Assembly (NCBI RefSeq): GCF_030525615.1
Contig: NZ_JAUNEJ010000003.1
Coordinates: 267,603-331,602 of the forward strand
Source of the DNA: Cutibacterium sp.
GTDB taxonomy: Bacteria > Actinomycetota > Actinomycetes > Propionibacteriales > Propionibacteriaceae
Direction: 5' to 3'
DNA length: 64,000 bases
Both the position numbers and the translations under genes were made by a program. Below the pieces are notes generated by a model, which did no database searches, was not told the DNA's origin, and saw only the letters and a program-made list of their open reading frames with translations. Shown in pieces: positions 17,034 through 24,180 of this stretch (within the stretch, counting starts at the first letter, position 1; every line of letters begins with the position of its first letter).

Positions 17034-17800
17034 TGGTCGTAGTAGCAGCGGTGCTCATGGGTGTGGCGGTGTGGATGGTGATTCCGCCGGCACTGAGCAG
17101 GCACCAAGAAAGACGTCTGCCGGTGTGGTCGGTGCTGCCGGCGGCAGTTGTCGTCGCCTGGTTGGTATTCGGCGTTGGCGGCCTGGTGTGGGCTGTCATG
17201 GCCACCGCAGTGGGCGGGACGGTATTCATCGTCGTACGCAGACAGCGACGGCGAGTCCAGAGCCTCAAGGGTGGACAGGATGTAGCACGGGCGACGAGGG
17301 CCTTGGCCGGACGAATATCGGTCGGGGAGATTCCCTCAATGGCCTTGGAACACGTTGCTGATGACGTCGACGTGCTGGGAGGGGCCAGAAGAGCCCAGGC
17401 GGTAGGCGCAAGTGTTCCCGACGCCCTCATGGCGACCGCCCGGCAACCGGGAATGGCGGGTTTGGCCCCTCTTGCCCATGCCTGGCAGCTGGCCACGACG
17501 ACCGGCGCTCCCCTGGCACCGGCGGCCACGTTAGTGGCGGAAGGAACCGCTAGACGAGCTCGTTTGGACGCCACCTTGGACTCCGAACTGGCTGCAGCTA
17601 GGGCCTCGGGACGAATCATGGGTCTGCTGCCCTTCGTCGGTCTGCTCATGGGACATCTCGTTGGGGCCCATCCCACAGCCTTCCTGACGACCACCTGGTT
17701 GGGGAGGGGTTGTCTTGTGAGTGCGACCTTGCTGGCCTGCCTCGGAGTCCTGTGGAGTGAGTCCTTGGCCGACCGTGTGGCACGGGAGGCCTTGCCGTGA
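17030..17800 (+). CDS. tadB: TadB-like pilus assembly membrane protein
   Basis: 256 residues from ATG 17030 (overlapping the tadA stop). Hydrophobic segments at the N-terminus (MVVVAAVLMGVAVWMVIPPAL and a second around residues 38-65) and two near the C-terminus flank a cytoplasmic T2SSF-like region. With TadC it would form the platform on which TadA acts. Assignment depends partly on position between tadA and tadC. Confidence 0.82.
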   Translation: MMVVVAAVLMGVAVWMVIPPALSRHQERRLPVWSVLPAAVVVAWLVFGVGGLVWAVMATAVGGTVFIVVRRQRRRVQSLKGGQDVARATRALAGRISVGEIPSMALEHVADDVDVLGGARRAQAVGASVPDALMATARQPGMAGLAPLAHAWQLATTTGAPLAPAATLVAEGTARRARLDATLDSELAAARASGRIMGLLPFVGLLMGHLVGAHPTAFLTTTWLGRGCLVSATLLACLGVLWSESLADRVAREALP

Positions 17801-18540
17801 CAGAAATCTGTAGAACTCTCATTCCAGCGATGGTGATGGCTGCCGTGGCGGCCTGGCTGGTCGTTCCGCCAGCGGTGAGGGCCAGAACGGAACCTCGAAA
17901 ACCCTTGCCGGCCTGGCTCGTACCGCGCAGTGAAGCCCCCGCTCCCCATATCCGAGTTCTGGCTGGCGTATTGGCCTGCTGCGGGGTCGCGGTCGCAGTT
18001 CCGTGGCCTTTTCCGGTGGCCGTCGCGGTGGCTGTGCTTGTCGGAGCCGTGGTGTGGTGGGGGTCTGGGCGGCTGGAATCGTCTGCACATCGGCGGGAGG
18101 AACAGCGCCGGGCAGCTCAACTGCCAGAAATCCTCATGATGCTCTCCAGCGCGATGGAAGCTGGGTTGCCCCTGCGCTCAGCGGTGACGACAGTTGCGGA
18201 ATCGTCGGAAGGGCCCTGCGCTGAGGATTTGCGCCGATTGACATCATCCCTGGCTGTCGGGGTTTCTGACGCCCAGGCGTGGAATGCCCTCGCGTCGGTG
18301 CCGGCGTGGCGAGACCCGGCGCAGGACATCTCACGAGCGGTGGATTCTGGCGAGGGAATCAGCGAGCTGTTGTCAGCCCATGCCGCCCAACTGCAGGTTG
18401 CCGCCGCAGAGCAGGCAGAGAAGAAAGCGCGTAAGGCTGGTGTCGACGCCATCGGCCCGCTGGTTTGCTGCCACCTGCCAGCCTTCCTTCTGGTCGGGGT
18501 AGTGCCGATCATCGCCGGAATGGTGCTCGGGGTGCTGTGA
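17797..18540 (+). CDS. tadC: TadC-like pilus assembly membrane protein
   Basis: 247 residues, GTG start overlapping the tadB stop (GTGA). N-terminal and internal membrane segments are followed by a T2SSF domain: LPEILMMLSSAMEAGLPLRSAV is typical. The C-terminal helix CCHLPAFLLVGVVPIIAGMVL closes the domain. Partner of TadB in the inner-membrane platform. The downstream 390 bp hold the repeat array and the flp promoter element, so flp likely has its own transcript. Confidence 0.85.
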   Translation: MTEICRTLIPAMVMAAVAAWLVVPPAVRARTEPRKPLPAWLVPRSEAPAPHIRVLAGVLACCGVAVAVPWPFPVAVAVAVLVGAVVWWGSGRLESSAHRREEQRRAAQLPEILMMLSSAMEAGLPLRSAVTTVAESSEGPCAEDLRRLTSSLAVGVSDAQAWNALASVPAWRDPAQDISRAVDSGEGISELLSAHAAQLQVAAAEQAEKKARKAGVDAIGPLVCCHLPAFLLVGVVPIIAGMVLGVL

Positions 18541-18561
18541 GAGAGTCGGCGGCCAGGTGCG

Positions 18562-18772
18562 AGGTCCGCGTCATGTCGGTGGCAAAAATCGCCACTGTAT
18601 GCGTCAATCGTGGCGCACACTGCTTCCTTCCGCGCGCCCGTGGCAAAAGTGTGGAGCAAGCCATGGTGGCCGTGAGCCAGCAGCGTCCTCCCCCGCGCCC
18701 GTGGCAAAAGTTTCGTGGAGCACCGATCAGGAGGAGCTGGACGGCCTCCTCCCGCGCGCCCGTGGCAAAAGT
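18562..18772. repeat. CRISPR-like direct-repeat array with 61-bp period
   Basis: Three 28-bp repeats at 18623-18650, 18684-18711 and 18745-18772 share the core CGCGCCCGTGGCAAAAGT. The two 33-bp segments between them are unrelated. A fourth, decayed copy keeps only GTGGCAAAA at 18579-18587. All four start exactly 61 bp apart. The period is not a multiple of 3, so this is not a protein repeat, and no cas genes are near. Structure fits a small orphan CRISPR-like array or a regulatory repeat; the repeat is not palindromic. The function is unknown. Confidence 0.7.
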
Positions 18773-18872
18773 GGTTATCCACAAGGGGTTGAGCAGGTCG
18801 TGCAGGAGTTATCCACAGAAATGAAAAAAGTGACGGATTTCGAAGGCTCAGACGACAACTGAAGGTGTGAGG
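18773..18872 (+). promoter_or_regulatory. Shared Tad-locus upstream element, copy 2 (before flp)
   Basis: Two perfect TTATCCACA nonamers (18775-18783 and 18809-18817), 34 bp apart, are followed by GTGACGGATTTCG (18830-18842), GACGACAA (18851-18858) and AAGGTGTGAGG. Same order and near-equal spacing as upstream of ssd (14717-14818). TTATCCACA is the consensus DnaA box of bacteria. Likely a promoter/operator common to both Tad transcripts. Confidence 0.75.
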
Positions 18873-18908
18873 CGTGGGTCTCACGCCGGTCGGGAGTCGC
18901 CCGACCGG
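18871..18908 (+). promoter_or_regulatory. Two hairpins in the flp 5' leader
   Basis: GGCGTG (18871-18876) with CACGCC (18882-18887), and CCGGTCGGG (18886-18894) with CCCGACCGG (18900-18908). The stems overlap by two bases, so only one can form fully. They precede the flp SD by about 10 nt and could act as attenuator or as mRNA stabiliser for the highly expressed pilin. Confidence 0.5.
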
Positions 18909-18929
18909 AAGAACAGACAGGAGACGACA

Positions 18930-19217
18930 GTGTCTAGGAAGAGTCCAATCAACGAACCCGTCATCTCTGCCAGGTCCCTCGATCTGGTTGGCGCCACCGA
19001 AACTGCGGTGGAGTCACCGGCGCGGGGGCGATACCGAGCAGTCCGTAACAGAATCATCGATCGTGGCATGGCCACCGCAGAGTACGCCGTCGGTATGCTT
19101 GCCGCCGTCGCCCTCGCGCTTGTGCTGCTGAAGATCATCACTCACCAGGAAGTCTTCTCAAAGCTGCTCAAGTTGGTTGTCAGCATTATCGGCAAGGCGG
19201 GAGGAATGCTGCCGTGA
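18930..19217 (+). CDS. Flp-type prepilin (DUF4244)
   Basis: 95 residues from GTG 18930, preceded by AGGAG at the right distance. After a basic N-terminal region of about 46 residues comes RG-MATAEYAVGMLAAVALALVLLKII: a prepilin peptidase site G|MATAEYA followed by the single hydrophobic helix that packs the Flp filament core. The short C-terminal tail is typical of Flp pilins. It is the likely major subunit of the Tad pilus of this locus. Its stop overlaps the next start (GTGA). Confidence 0.88.
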   Translation: MSRKSPINEPVISARSLDLVGATETAVESPARGRYRAVRNRIIDRGMATAEYAVGMLAAVALALVLLKIITHQEVFSKLLKLVVSIIGKAGGMLP

Positions 19218-19624
19218 CTAGGCTGACTCGTCGTGGCGGGCGTCATGTCGCGTCCGCCACGCCGGGTCGCTCCCCGCAGCGATCCGGTCACTGTGAACTG
19301 CGGGGAATGGTCACAGTCGAGATGGCTGTCAGTCTCATAACGGCTGCCCTGGTCGTTGTTGCCAGCTGTTGGGTGGTGGGGCTGGTCGTCGTTGAAGACG
19401 CCTGTCGCACGACCGCTGCGCAGATCGCCCGGCAAGTGGCCCGTGGGGATGACGCTTCGGCACGTCAGGCCGAGAAACACGCCCCGACAGGGGCTCGGGT
19501 GTCAACCACAACCTCGGGCGGCTGGGTCGAGGTGACGGTTCAGGTAGATCGGTTCCTGGGTCGGCTTGGACCTGTCCATCTGCGTGGTCAAGCCCGATCT
19601 CCCATGGAGCCGGGGGAGTCATGA
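19214..19624 (+). CDS. TadE-like pseudopilin
   Basis: 136 residues, GTG start overlapping the flp stop. RGMVTVEMAVSLITAALVVVASCW is a TadE-type N-terminal segment with a prepilin-like site before MVTVEMA and a single membrane helix; the remainder is a small extracellular domain. TadE proteins are minor pseudopilins needed for Flp pilus assembly. No prepilin peptidase gene is seen in this window, so processing must come from elsewhere. Confidence 0.82.
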   Translation: MTRLTRRGGRHVASATPGRSPQRSGHCELRGMVTVEMAVSLITAALVVVASCWVVGLVVVEDACRTTAAQIARQVARGDDASARQAEKHAPTGARVSTTTSGGWVEVTVQVDRFLGRLGPVHLRGQARSPMEPGES

Positions 19625-20010
19625 GGACGTGGGGTAGGCAGGTTGATTCGCGTCGGGAGCGAGGTTCAGGAACCTTGCTGCTGGCGGCGGTCGGAGTGGG
19701 GTTCATCGCCGCAGTGTGGGTGTCCATTCTTCTGGCCGGATGGTGGTCGGCTGGCCACCACGCCGAAGAGGTGGCCGACCTGGCGTCGTTGGCAGCTGGA
19801 CGAGCTGAGGCTGGTGGTGAGTCGGGATGTCCGGTTGCTCAGCAGACCGTTCGAGCCAACTCTGCCCAGTTGGTGTCATGCGAGGTGGACAGCTCAGCGA
19901 CGGGGTTTGCCGTGACCGTCCAGGTGGGGGTGACGATCCATCGCGGATGGGAGTTGCCGGGGATACCCTCGACGGTGGTGAAGTCCTCGCGAGCTGGCCC
20001 GGTCGAATGA
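19621..20010 (+). CDS. Second TadE-like protein of the helicase/secretion neighbourhood
   Basis: 129 residues, ATG overlapping the previous stop (ATGA). RERGSGTLLLAAVGVGFIAAVWVSILL is a membrane helix preceded by a Gly-Ser-Gly motif; the rest is a small exported domain with two Cys. Matches the short last gene of the actinobacterial Tad cluster (TadF/Rv3654c-like position). Ends before a convergent helicase gene, a neighbour that gives the family its name. Confidence 0.78.
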   Translation: MRTWGRQVDSRRERGSGTLLLAAVGVGFIAAVWVSILLAGWWSAGHHAEEVADLASLAAGRAEAGGESGCPVAQQTVRANSAQLVSCEVDSSATGFAVTVQVGVTIHRGWELPGIPSTVVKSSRAGPVE

Positions 20011-20142
20011 GAGGAGACACAGACCTGACGTGTGACGGCGGTGGTCCGTTCTAGCCTGCCCGTTTTCTCCATGACGCCGTGATTGGCATCCTCTCGCTGA
20101 AGGCCGGGGTGGGGTCATGGGGTAGTGACAACGGCAGATGGG

Positions 20143-22452
20143 TCAGACATCCAACGGGTCCATCGCCCTCGTCAGCGCAGCAGCTGATTCCTTGTCGAGC
20201 ATTTGGTTGGCGTTGCCGCACTTGGGCGAGACAACGCAGGCAGGGCACCCCTGCTCGCATTCACACTGGGCCAGTCGCAGCGCTGTGGCGTGCCACCATT
20301 CCTCGGCCTTCTCGAACCCGGCCTGTGCGAAACCAGCCCCGCCGGCCTGGCCGTCGTGGACGACGATGGTGCAGGCTCCGGTGTCAGGGAGCATGACCGT
20401 CGATACCCCGCCGACATCCCAGCGATCGCACGGGGAGAACATCGGCAGTAATCCGATGGCCGTGTGCTCGGCACCATGAGCCGCTCCCGCCAGATGAACG
20501 GCGTCCAACCCGAGTTCATCGACGACCTCATCGGGAATCACCCACCAACAGGCCTGAGTAATCATGGTGTGGGTAGGCATATCCAAGGGTGCGGAGTCCC
20601 AGACATCATTGGTGATCTCGTCGCGGCGCAGATATCCGACGACCTGCTCTGTCAATTCGACCTGCCCGTATGCCACATATCCCGGCCCAAAATCTCGACG
20701 CACCTGCTCCTGGACAATCCGCACCGTTGACGCCGACTGCGGCTGAGTCCAGTAGCCCGGTACATCCTGATGAACCAGGGCGAAGTGCTCAGCCGGGTCG
20801 TACTCGTCGACCAACCACTGATCGCCTTGGTGCAAGTACACCGCTCCGGGGTGGACGGTCCGATCTCCGGCGGCCTCGTCAACCACCCCGATCACCCTGC
20901 CGGTAACCCCATCGATGATGTCAATTCCCTTGCCAGCTGCTGATCTCAGGTCAATGACATCGACGGCTCTATCTGGGCGAGTCCAGAACAGCCGATCTCC
21001 GCGTCGTCGCAGCACCTTCTGATCGGCCAACATCTCGCACATAGCCTCAAAAGCCGGTCCGTAAAACTCCTTGTCGGCGGGCGAAAGGTAGGCCTCCTGG
21101 GCAGCCGCCGCCAGATGGGGGCCAAGAACATAAGGGTTGTCCGGGTGCAGCACCGTCGACTCCACCGAGGCAGCGAACAGCAGCTCTGGGTGGCTGAAAA
21201 GGTACTGGTCTAAGGGATTCTCCCGGGCCATGAGGACGACGAGAGCGTCACGTCCAGACCGGCCCGCTCGCCCGGCTTGCTGCCACAGGGCCGACAACCT
21301 CCCCGGGTAACCCGCGATGACAACGGCGTCCATCCCGGAGATGTCCACCCCCAATTCCAGGGCGTTCGTAGCTACCACAGCTCGCACTGATCCGTTCTGC
21401 AGCCCCGACTCGATGGCTCGCCGGTCCTCGGGCAAATAACCGGCCCGATAGGACGCGATCCGCGCACCACTAGTCACCCGGTCCTGCGCATGGGCAGAAA
21501 TGACCTCTGCCAGCGACCGTGAAGCGACGAAGCAGATCGTCTGCATTCCCGCGTCGGCTAAATCAGCCACCAATCCGGTGGCGTCACTGGAGACCGACTC
21601 AGCCGGTTGCCACAGCACGACGTCCCGACCGGGGTGGGGTGAGCAGTCCTCGTCAACGACCTCGACCTTCTCCACCCCAAGCAGCCGCGCCCCGGCCTCA
21701 GCCGCATTCGTCGAGGTCGCGCTCGACAATAGAAAGACCGGATCAGCACCGTGCAGACGACATAACCGGCGAAGCCGACGGATGACTTGGGCCACGTGGG
21801 CCCCGAAGACCCCGCGGTAACGGTGCGCCTCATCGATGACGACATACCTCAGACTTCCCAGCAGGGAGGCCCACCGGGAATGGCAGGGCAACACGGTGTG
21901 GTGAAGCATGTCCGGGTTGGTGAGGACGTATCGGGCCTGCTCGCGGGCGAAGCGACGTTCGGCGTCGTCGGAGTCACCATCGAGGGTGGAGACGAGCCAG
22001 TCGCGTGGCCCCACCTCGCGGCACACCCGGGCTTGGTCGTGGGCCAAGGCCTTTGTCGGGGCCAGGTACAGGGCGCTGCTTCGATTGAGGGAATCACGCA
22101 GTGAGGCCGGCACATTCGGGGTGGGTTGGTCCGGCAGAACAGGGGTTGCCGACGCCGTCGCAGCCATGATTGGCAGCAGGTATGCCAAGGTTTTCCCCGA
22201 GGCCGTCGCCGTGCAGATAGCGGTGTGGTGACCAGCCCTCGCCAGTTCCGCAAACCGCGCCTGATGTTGCCACGGGCGCGAAATGCCAGTCTTTTCCACA
22301 GCCTGACGGCAATCTGCAGGCAGCCATGACGGCCACTCGCAGGTGCGCCCAGCCACCGCCTCACGGTGATCGACGTGGACCACCTCGGGGCTAGCCAGCA
22401 GCCGTGACACAATCCGGCCCCTGCGCGTCGAGGGGACAGATGGAATGGCCAC
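20143..22452 (-). CDS. DEAH-box helicase with C-terminal Cys cluster (YprA/MrfA-like)
   Basis: Up to 769 residues. Superfamily 2 motifs: TATASGKTLAYLLP (Walker A), TNPDMLH, VVIDEAHRYRG (DEAH box), SSATSTNAAEA (motif III), TNALELGVDISGMDAVVIAGYPG and QQAGRAGR. The C-terminal C-x-C-x3-C-x2-C...C pattern (CECEQGCPAC, KCGN) is the metal-binding DUF1998 region seen in MrfA, a DNA-repair helicase. GTG 22452 gives the longest form; GTG 22410 has a better SD (AGGGG) and leaves more promoter space for the divergent methyltransferase. It is the actinobacterial helicase that accompanies Tad loci. Confidence 0.9.
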   Translation of the reverse strand: MAIPSVPSTRRGRIVSRLLASPEVVHVDHREAVAGRTCEWPSWLPADCRQAVEKTGISRPWQHQARFAELARAGHHTAICTATASGKTLAYLLPIMAATASATPVLPDQPTPNVPASLRDSLNRSSALYLAPTKALAHDQARVCREVGPRDWLVSTLDGDSDDAERRFAREQARYVLTNPDMLHHTVLPCHSRWASLLGSLRYVVIDEAHRYRGVFGAHVAQVIRRLRRLCRLHGADPVFLLSSATSTNAAEAGARLLGVEKVEVVDEDCSPHPGRDVVLWQPAESVSSDATGLVADLADAGMQTICFVASRSLAEVISAHAQDRVTSGARIASYRAGYLPEDRRAIESGLQNGSVRAVVATNALELGVDISGMDAVVIAGYPGRLSALWQQAGRAGRSGRDALVVLMARENPLDQYLFSHPELLFAASVESTVLHPDNPYVLGPHLAAAAQEAYLSPADKEFYGPAFEAMCEMLADQKVLRRRGDRLFWTRPDRAVDVIDLRSAAGKGIDIIDGVTGRVIGVVDEAAGDRTVHPGAVYLHQGDQWLVDEYDPAEHFALVHQDVPGYWTQPQSASTVRIVQEQVRRDFGPGYVAYGQVELTEQVVGYLRRDEITNDVWDSAPLDMPTHTMITQACWWVIPDEVVDELGLDAVHLAGAAHGAEHTAIGLLPMFSPCDRWDVGGVSTVMLPDTGACTIVVHDGQAGGAGFAQAGFEKAEEWWHATALRLAQCECEQGCPACVVSPKCGNANQMLDKESAAALTRAMDPLDV

Positions 22453-22469
22453 GCGCCAAGATTGCCACC

Positions 22470-23957
22470 ATGGGCAGACACCTCACCGCTGACGAGATCG
22501 AACAGCTGCGCAACACCTTCACCGACATTGGCTACCTCACCGACCCCGTGATGACAGCCATCGGAGAATCCGGACAGCTCGGACTGACAAGAAACAGCAC
22601 CATACCGGCCACCAGAGCCCTTGCAGGCCGAACTGACCCGTTGGCGGGGGCTATCCGGTTGTGGCTGCTCCAACAGCCAGTTCCCGTCGAGCAGGTGACG
22701 GCGCTGCCCCTCCAAACCCTCGCCCAGGCCGGAATCGTGAGTATCGACGCGACGACGGTCCGCGCCCTTATCGACCTGCGCCCCTACGGTTCCCCCGATG
22801 ACGGTGCCTCCGGGTGGACGGCCTCCGACCTCACCCCAGGCCTGAACAAGGTCATTACTAAAACCCGCCCTGACTACGTATTGGGCGTCTCTCCGGCCTC
22901 GGTCTCACTGACCCAAATGGCCATCCCCACCCACGTTGGGAGCGCCTTGGACATGGGCTGCGGATGTGGCGTGCAGTCCCTGCACCTGTCTCGTCACGCC
23001 GACCGCGTCGTCGCCACCGACATCAACCCGCGCGCCCTGGAGATGGCCAGGCTCACCTGCCGACTCTCCCAGTCCGACGTGGACATCCGGCAAGGTTCCC
23101 TCTACGAACCCACCGCAGATGACACTTTCGACCTCATTCTCACCAATCCGCCATACGTCATGGCCCCGCCCAGCCCCGACGGTCAGCGTCTGGTCTACCG
23201 GGAAGCCGGATTCTCTGGGGACGGCCTGGTGGAAGCCGTGGTTCGCGGTGCCCCTGCTCGCCTCAACGATGGCGGTATGCTCCAAGTCCTTGCCAATTGG
23301 GCTCATATCGGCGATCAGCCGTGGTCGGAGCGTCTGGCCACCTGGGTCGAGGGGACCGGCTGTGACCTGTGGGTTGTTGAACGCGAACACCTCGACGTGT
23401 GTGAATACATCGAGACCTGGCTCACCGACGCTGGCCTTGACGGATCTCCCCAATGGCGTCCCCGCTACGACGAGTGGTTGTCCTACTTCGACGCTCTCGA
23501 CATCACCGGTGTCTCGCTGGGATGGATAACCCTGACCAAGGCTGGTCGCGACCAGCCGGACCTGTGCTTTGAACAATGGCCGTGGCAGGTCGCCCAGCCC
23601 ATTGGTGAGACGGTGGCCCGACGCTCCCAGGCGGTCACGTGGGGCCGTCTCAGCGATGAGGAGCTGCTTGCCCGGCGTTGGCAGATCGCCTCTGACGTCG
23701 ACAACGAAACCACTGGACGGCCGGGGGCGAGCGACCCTGAGCACATTGTGCTGCGCCAGCGCTTCGGATTGTGCCGTGCAGTCGAGATGACAACAGCCTC
23801 GGGTGGAGTATTGGGTGCTTGCGACGGACAGCTCACCTTGGCTCAGATCACCGGTGCCGTTGCGGCGATCTTGGAGGTCGATCATGAAGACCTCCTCGCT
23901 GAGGTGCTTCCGCTGGTCCGCACATGCGTGCGTGACGGCATACTCGAGGCCGCCTGA
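22470..23957 (+). CDS. N-methyltransferase with NPPY motif (HemK/PrmC-like fold)
   Basis: 495 residues from ATG 22470. An N-terminal helical region of about 150 residues precedes a class I methyltransferase core: LDMGCGCGVQSLHLSRHADRV (SAM loop), VVATDINPRALEMARLT, DLILTNPPYVMAP (catalytic NPPY). The NPPY motif is used for methylation of amide or exocyclic amino groups in glutamine or nucleobases. A C-terminal domain of about 200 residues is specific to actinobacterial proteins. The substrate is not deducible. Divergent from the helicase with almost no gap. Confidence 0.82.
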   Translation: MGRHLTADEIEQLRNTFTDIGYLTDPVMTAIGESGQLGLTRNSTIPATRALAGRTDPLAGAIRLWLLQQPVPVEQVTALPLQTLAQAGIVSIDATTVRALIDLRPYGSPDDGASGWTASDLTPGLNKVITKTRPDYVLGVSPASVSLTQMAIPTHVGSALDMGCGCGVQSLHLSRHADRVVATDINPRALEMARLTCRLSQSDVDIRQGSLYEPTADDTFDLILTNPPYVMAPPSPDGQRLVYREAGFSGDGLVEAVVRGAPARLNDGGMLQVLANWAHIGDQPWSERLATWVEGTGCDLWVVEREHLDVCEYIETWLTDAGLDGSPQWRPRYDEWLSYFDALDITGVSLGWITLTKAGRDQPDLCFEQWPWQVAQPIGETVARRSQAVTWGRLSDEELLARRWQIASDVDNETTGRPGASDPEHIVLRQRFGLCRAVEMTTASGGVLGACDGQLTLAQITGAVAAILEVDHEDLLAEVLPLVRTCVRDGILEAA

Positions 23958-23983
23958 GGTCTGGGTTGTTTCTGCCCTAGACC
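23958..23983 (+). terminator. Hairpin after the NPPY methyltransferase
   Basis: GGTCTGGG (23958-23965) pairs with CCCTAGACC (23975-23983) with one bulged A; T-rich loop, no T-run after it. Confidence 0.4.
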
Positions 23984-24180
23984 GGCCGGAAATAGGATGT
24001 CGAACTGGGGTCGTGGAGGGCAGAGAGTTCCCGTTGTGAGCGAACCCCGAGGTGCCGTACGCGACGGCTGTTGTTACGGTTGACGCGCGACTACCGGCGA
24101 CGGTGCCGCTACATTGGGGCGCGGACCGTCCGTTTTCGGGCAGCCCGGCAGTCCACAACACGTCAACGGAGAAGGCAGGA

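Noticed and set aside
18623..18772. A full CRISPR-Cas system
   Set aside because: No cas gene is present in the window and the repeat lacks the usual hairpin; only a CRISPR-like array can be claimed.
7743..22280. Further copies of TTGCCACGGGCG (near 7745, 11997 and 22267), resembling the 61-bp array repeat
   Set aside because: Each is inside coding or former coding sequence and reads Ala-Arg-Gly-Lys/Asn on the minus strand; likely codon-driven matches rather than array units.
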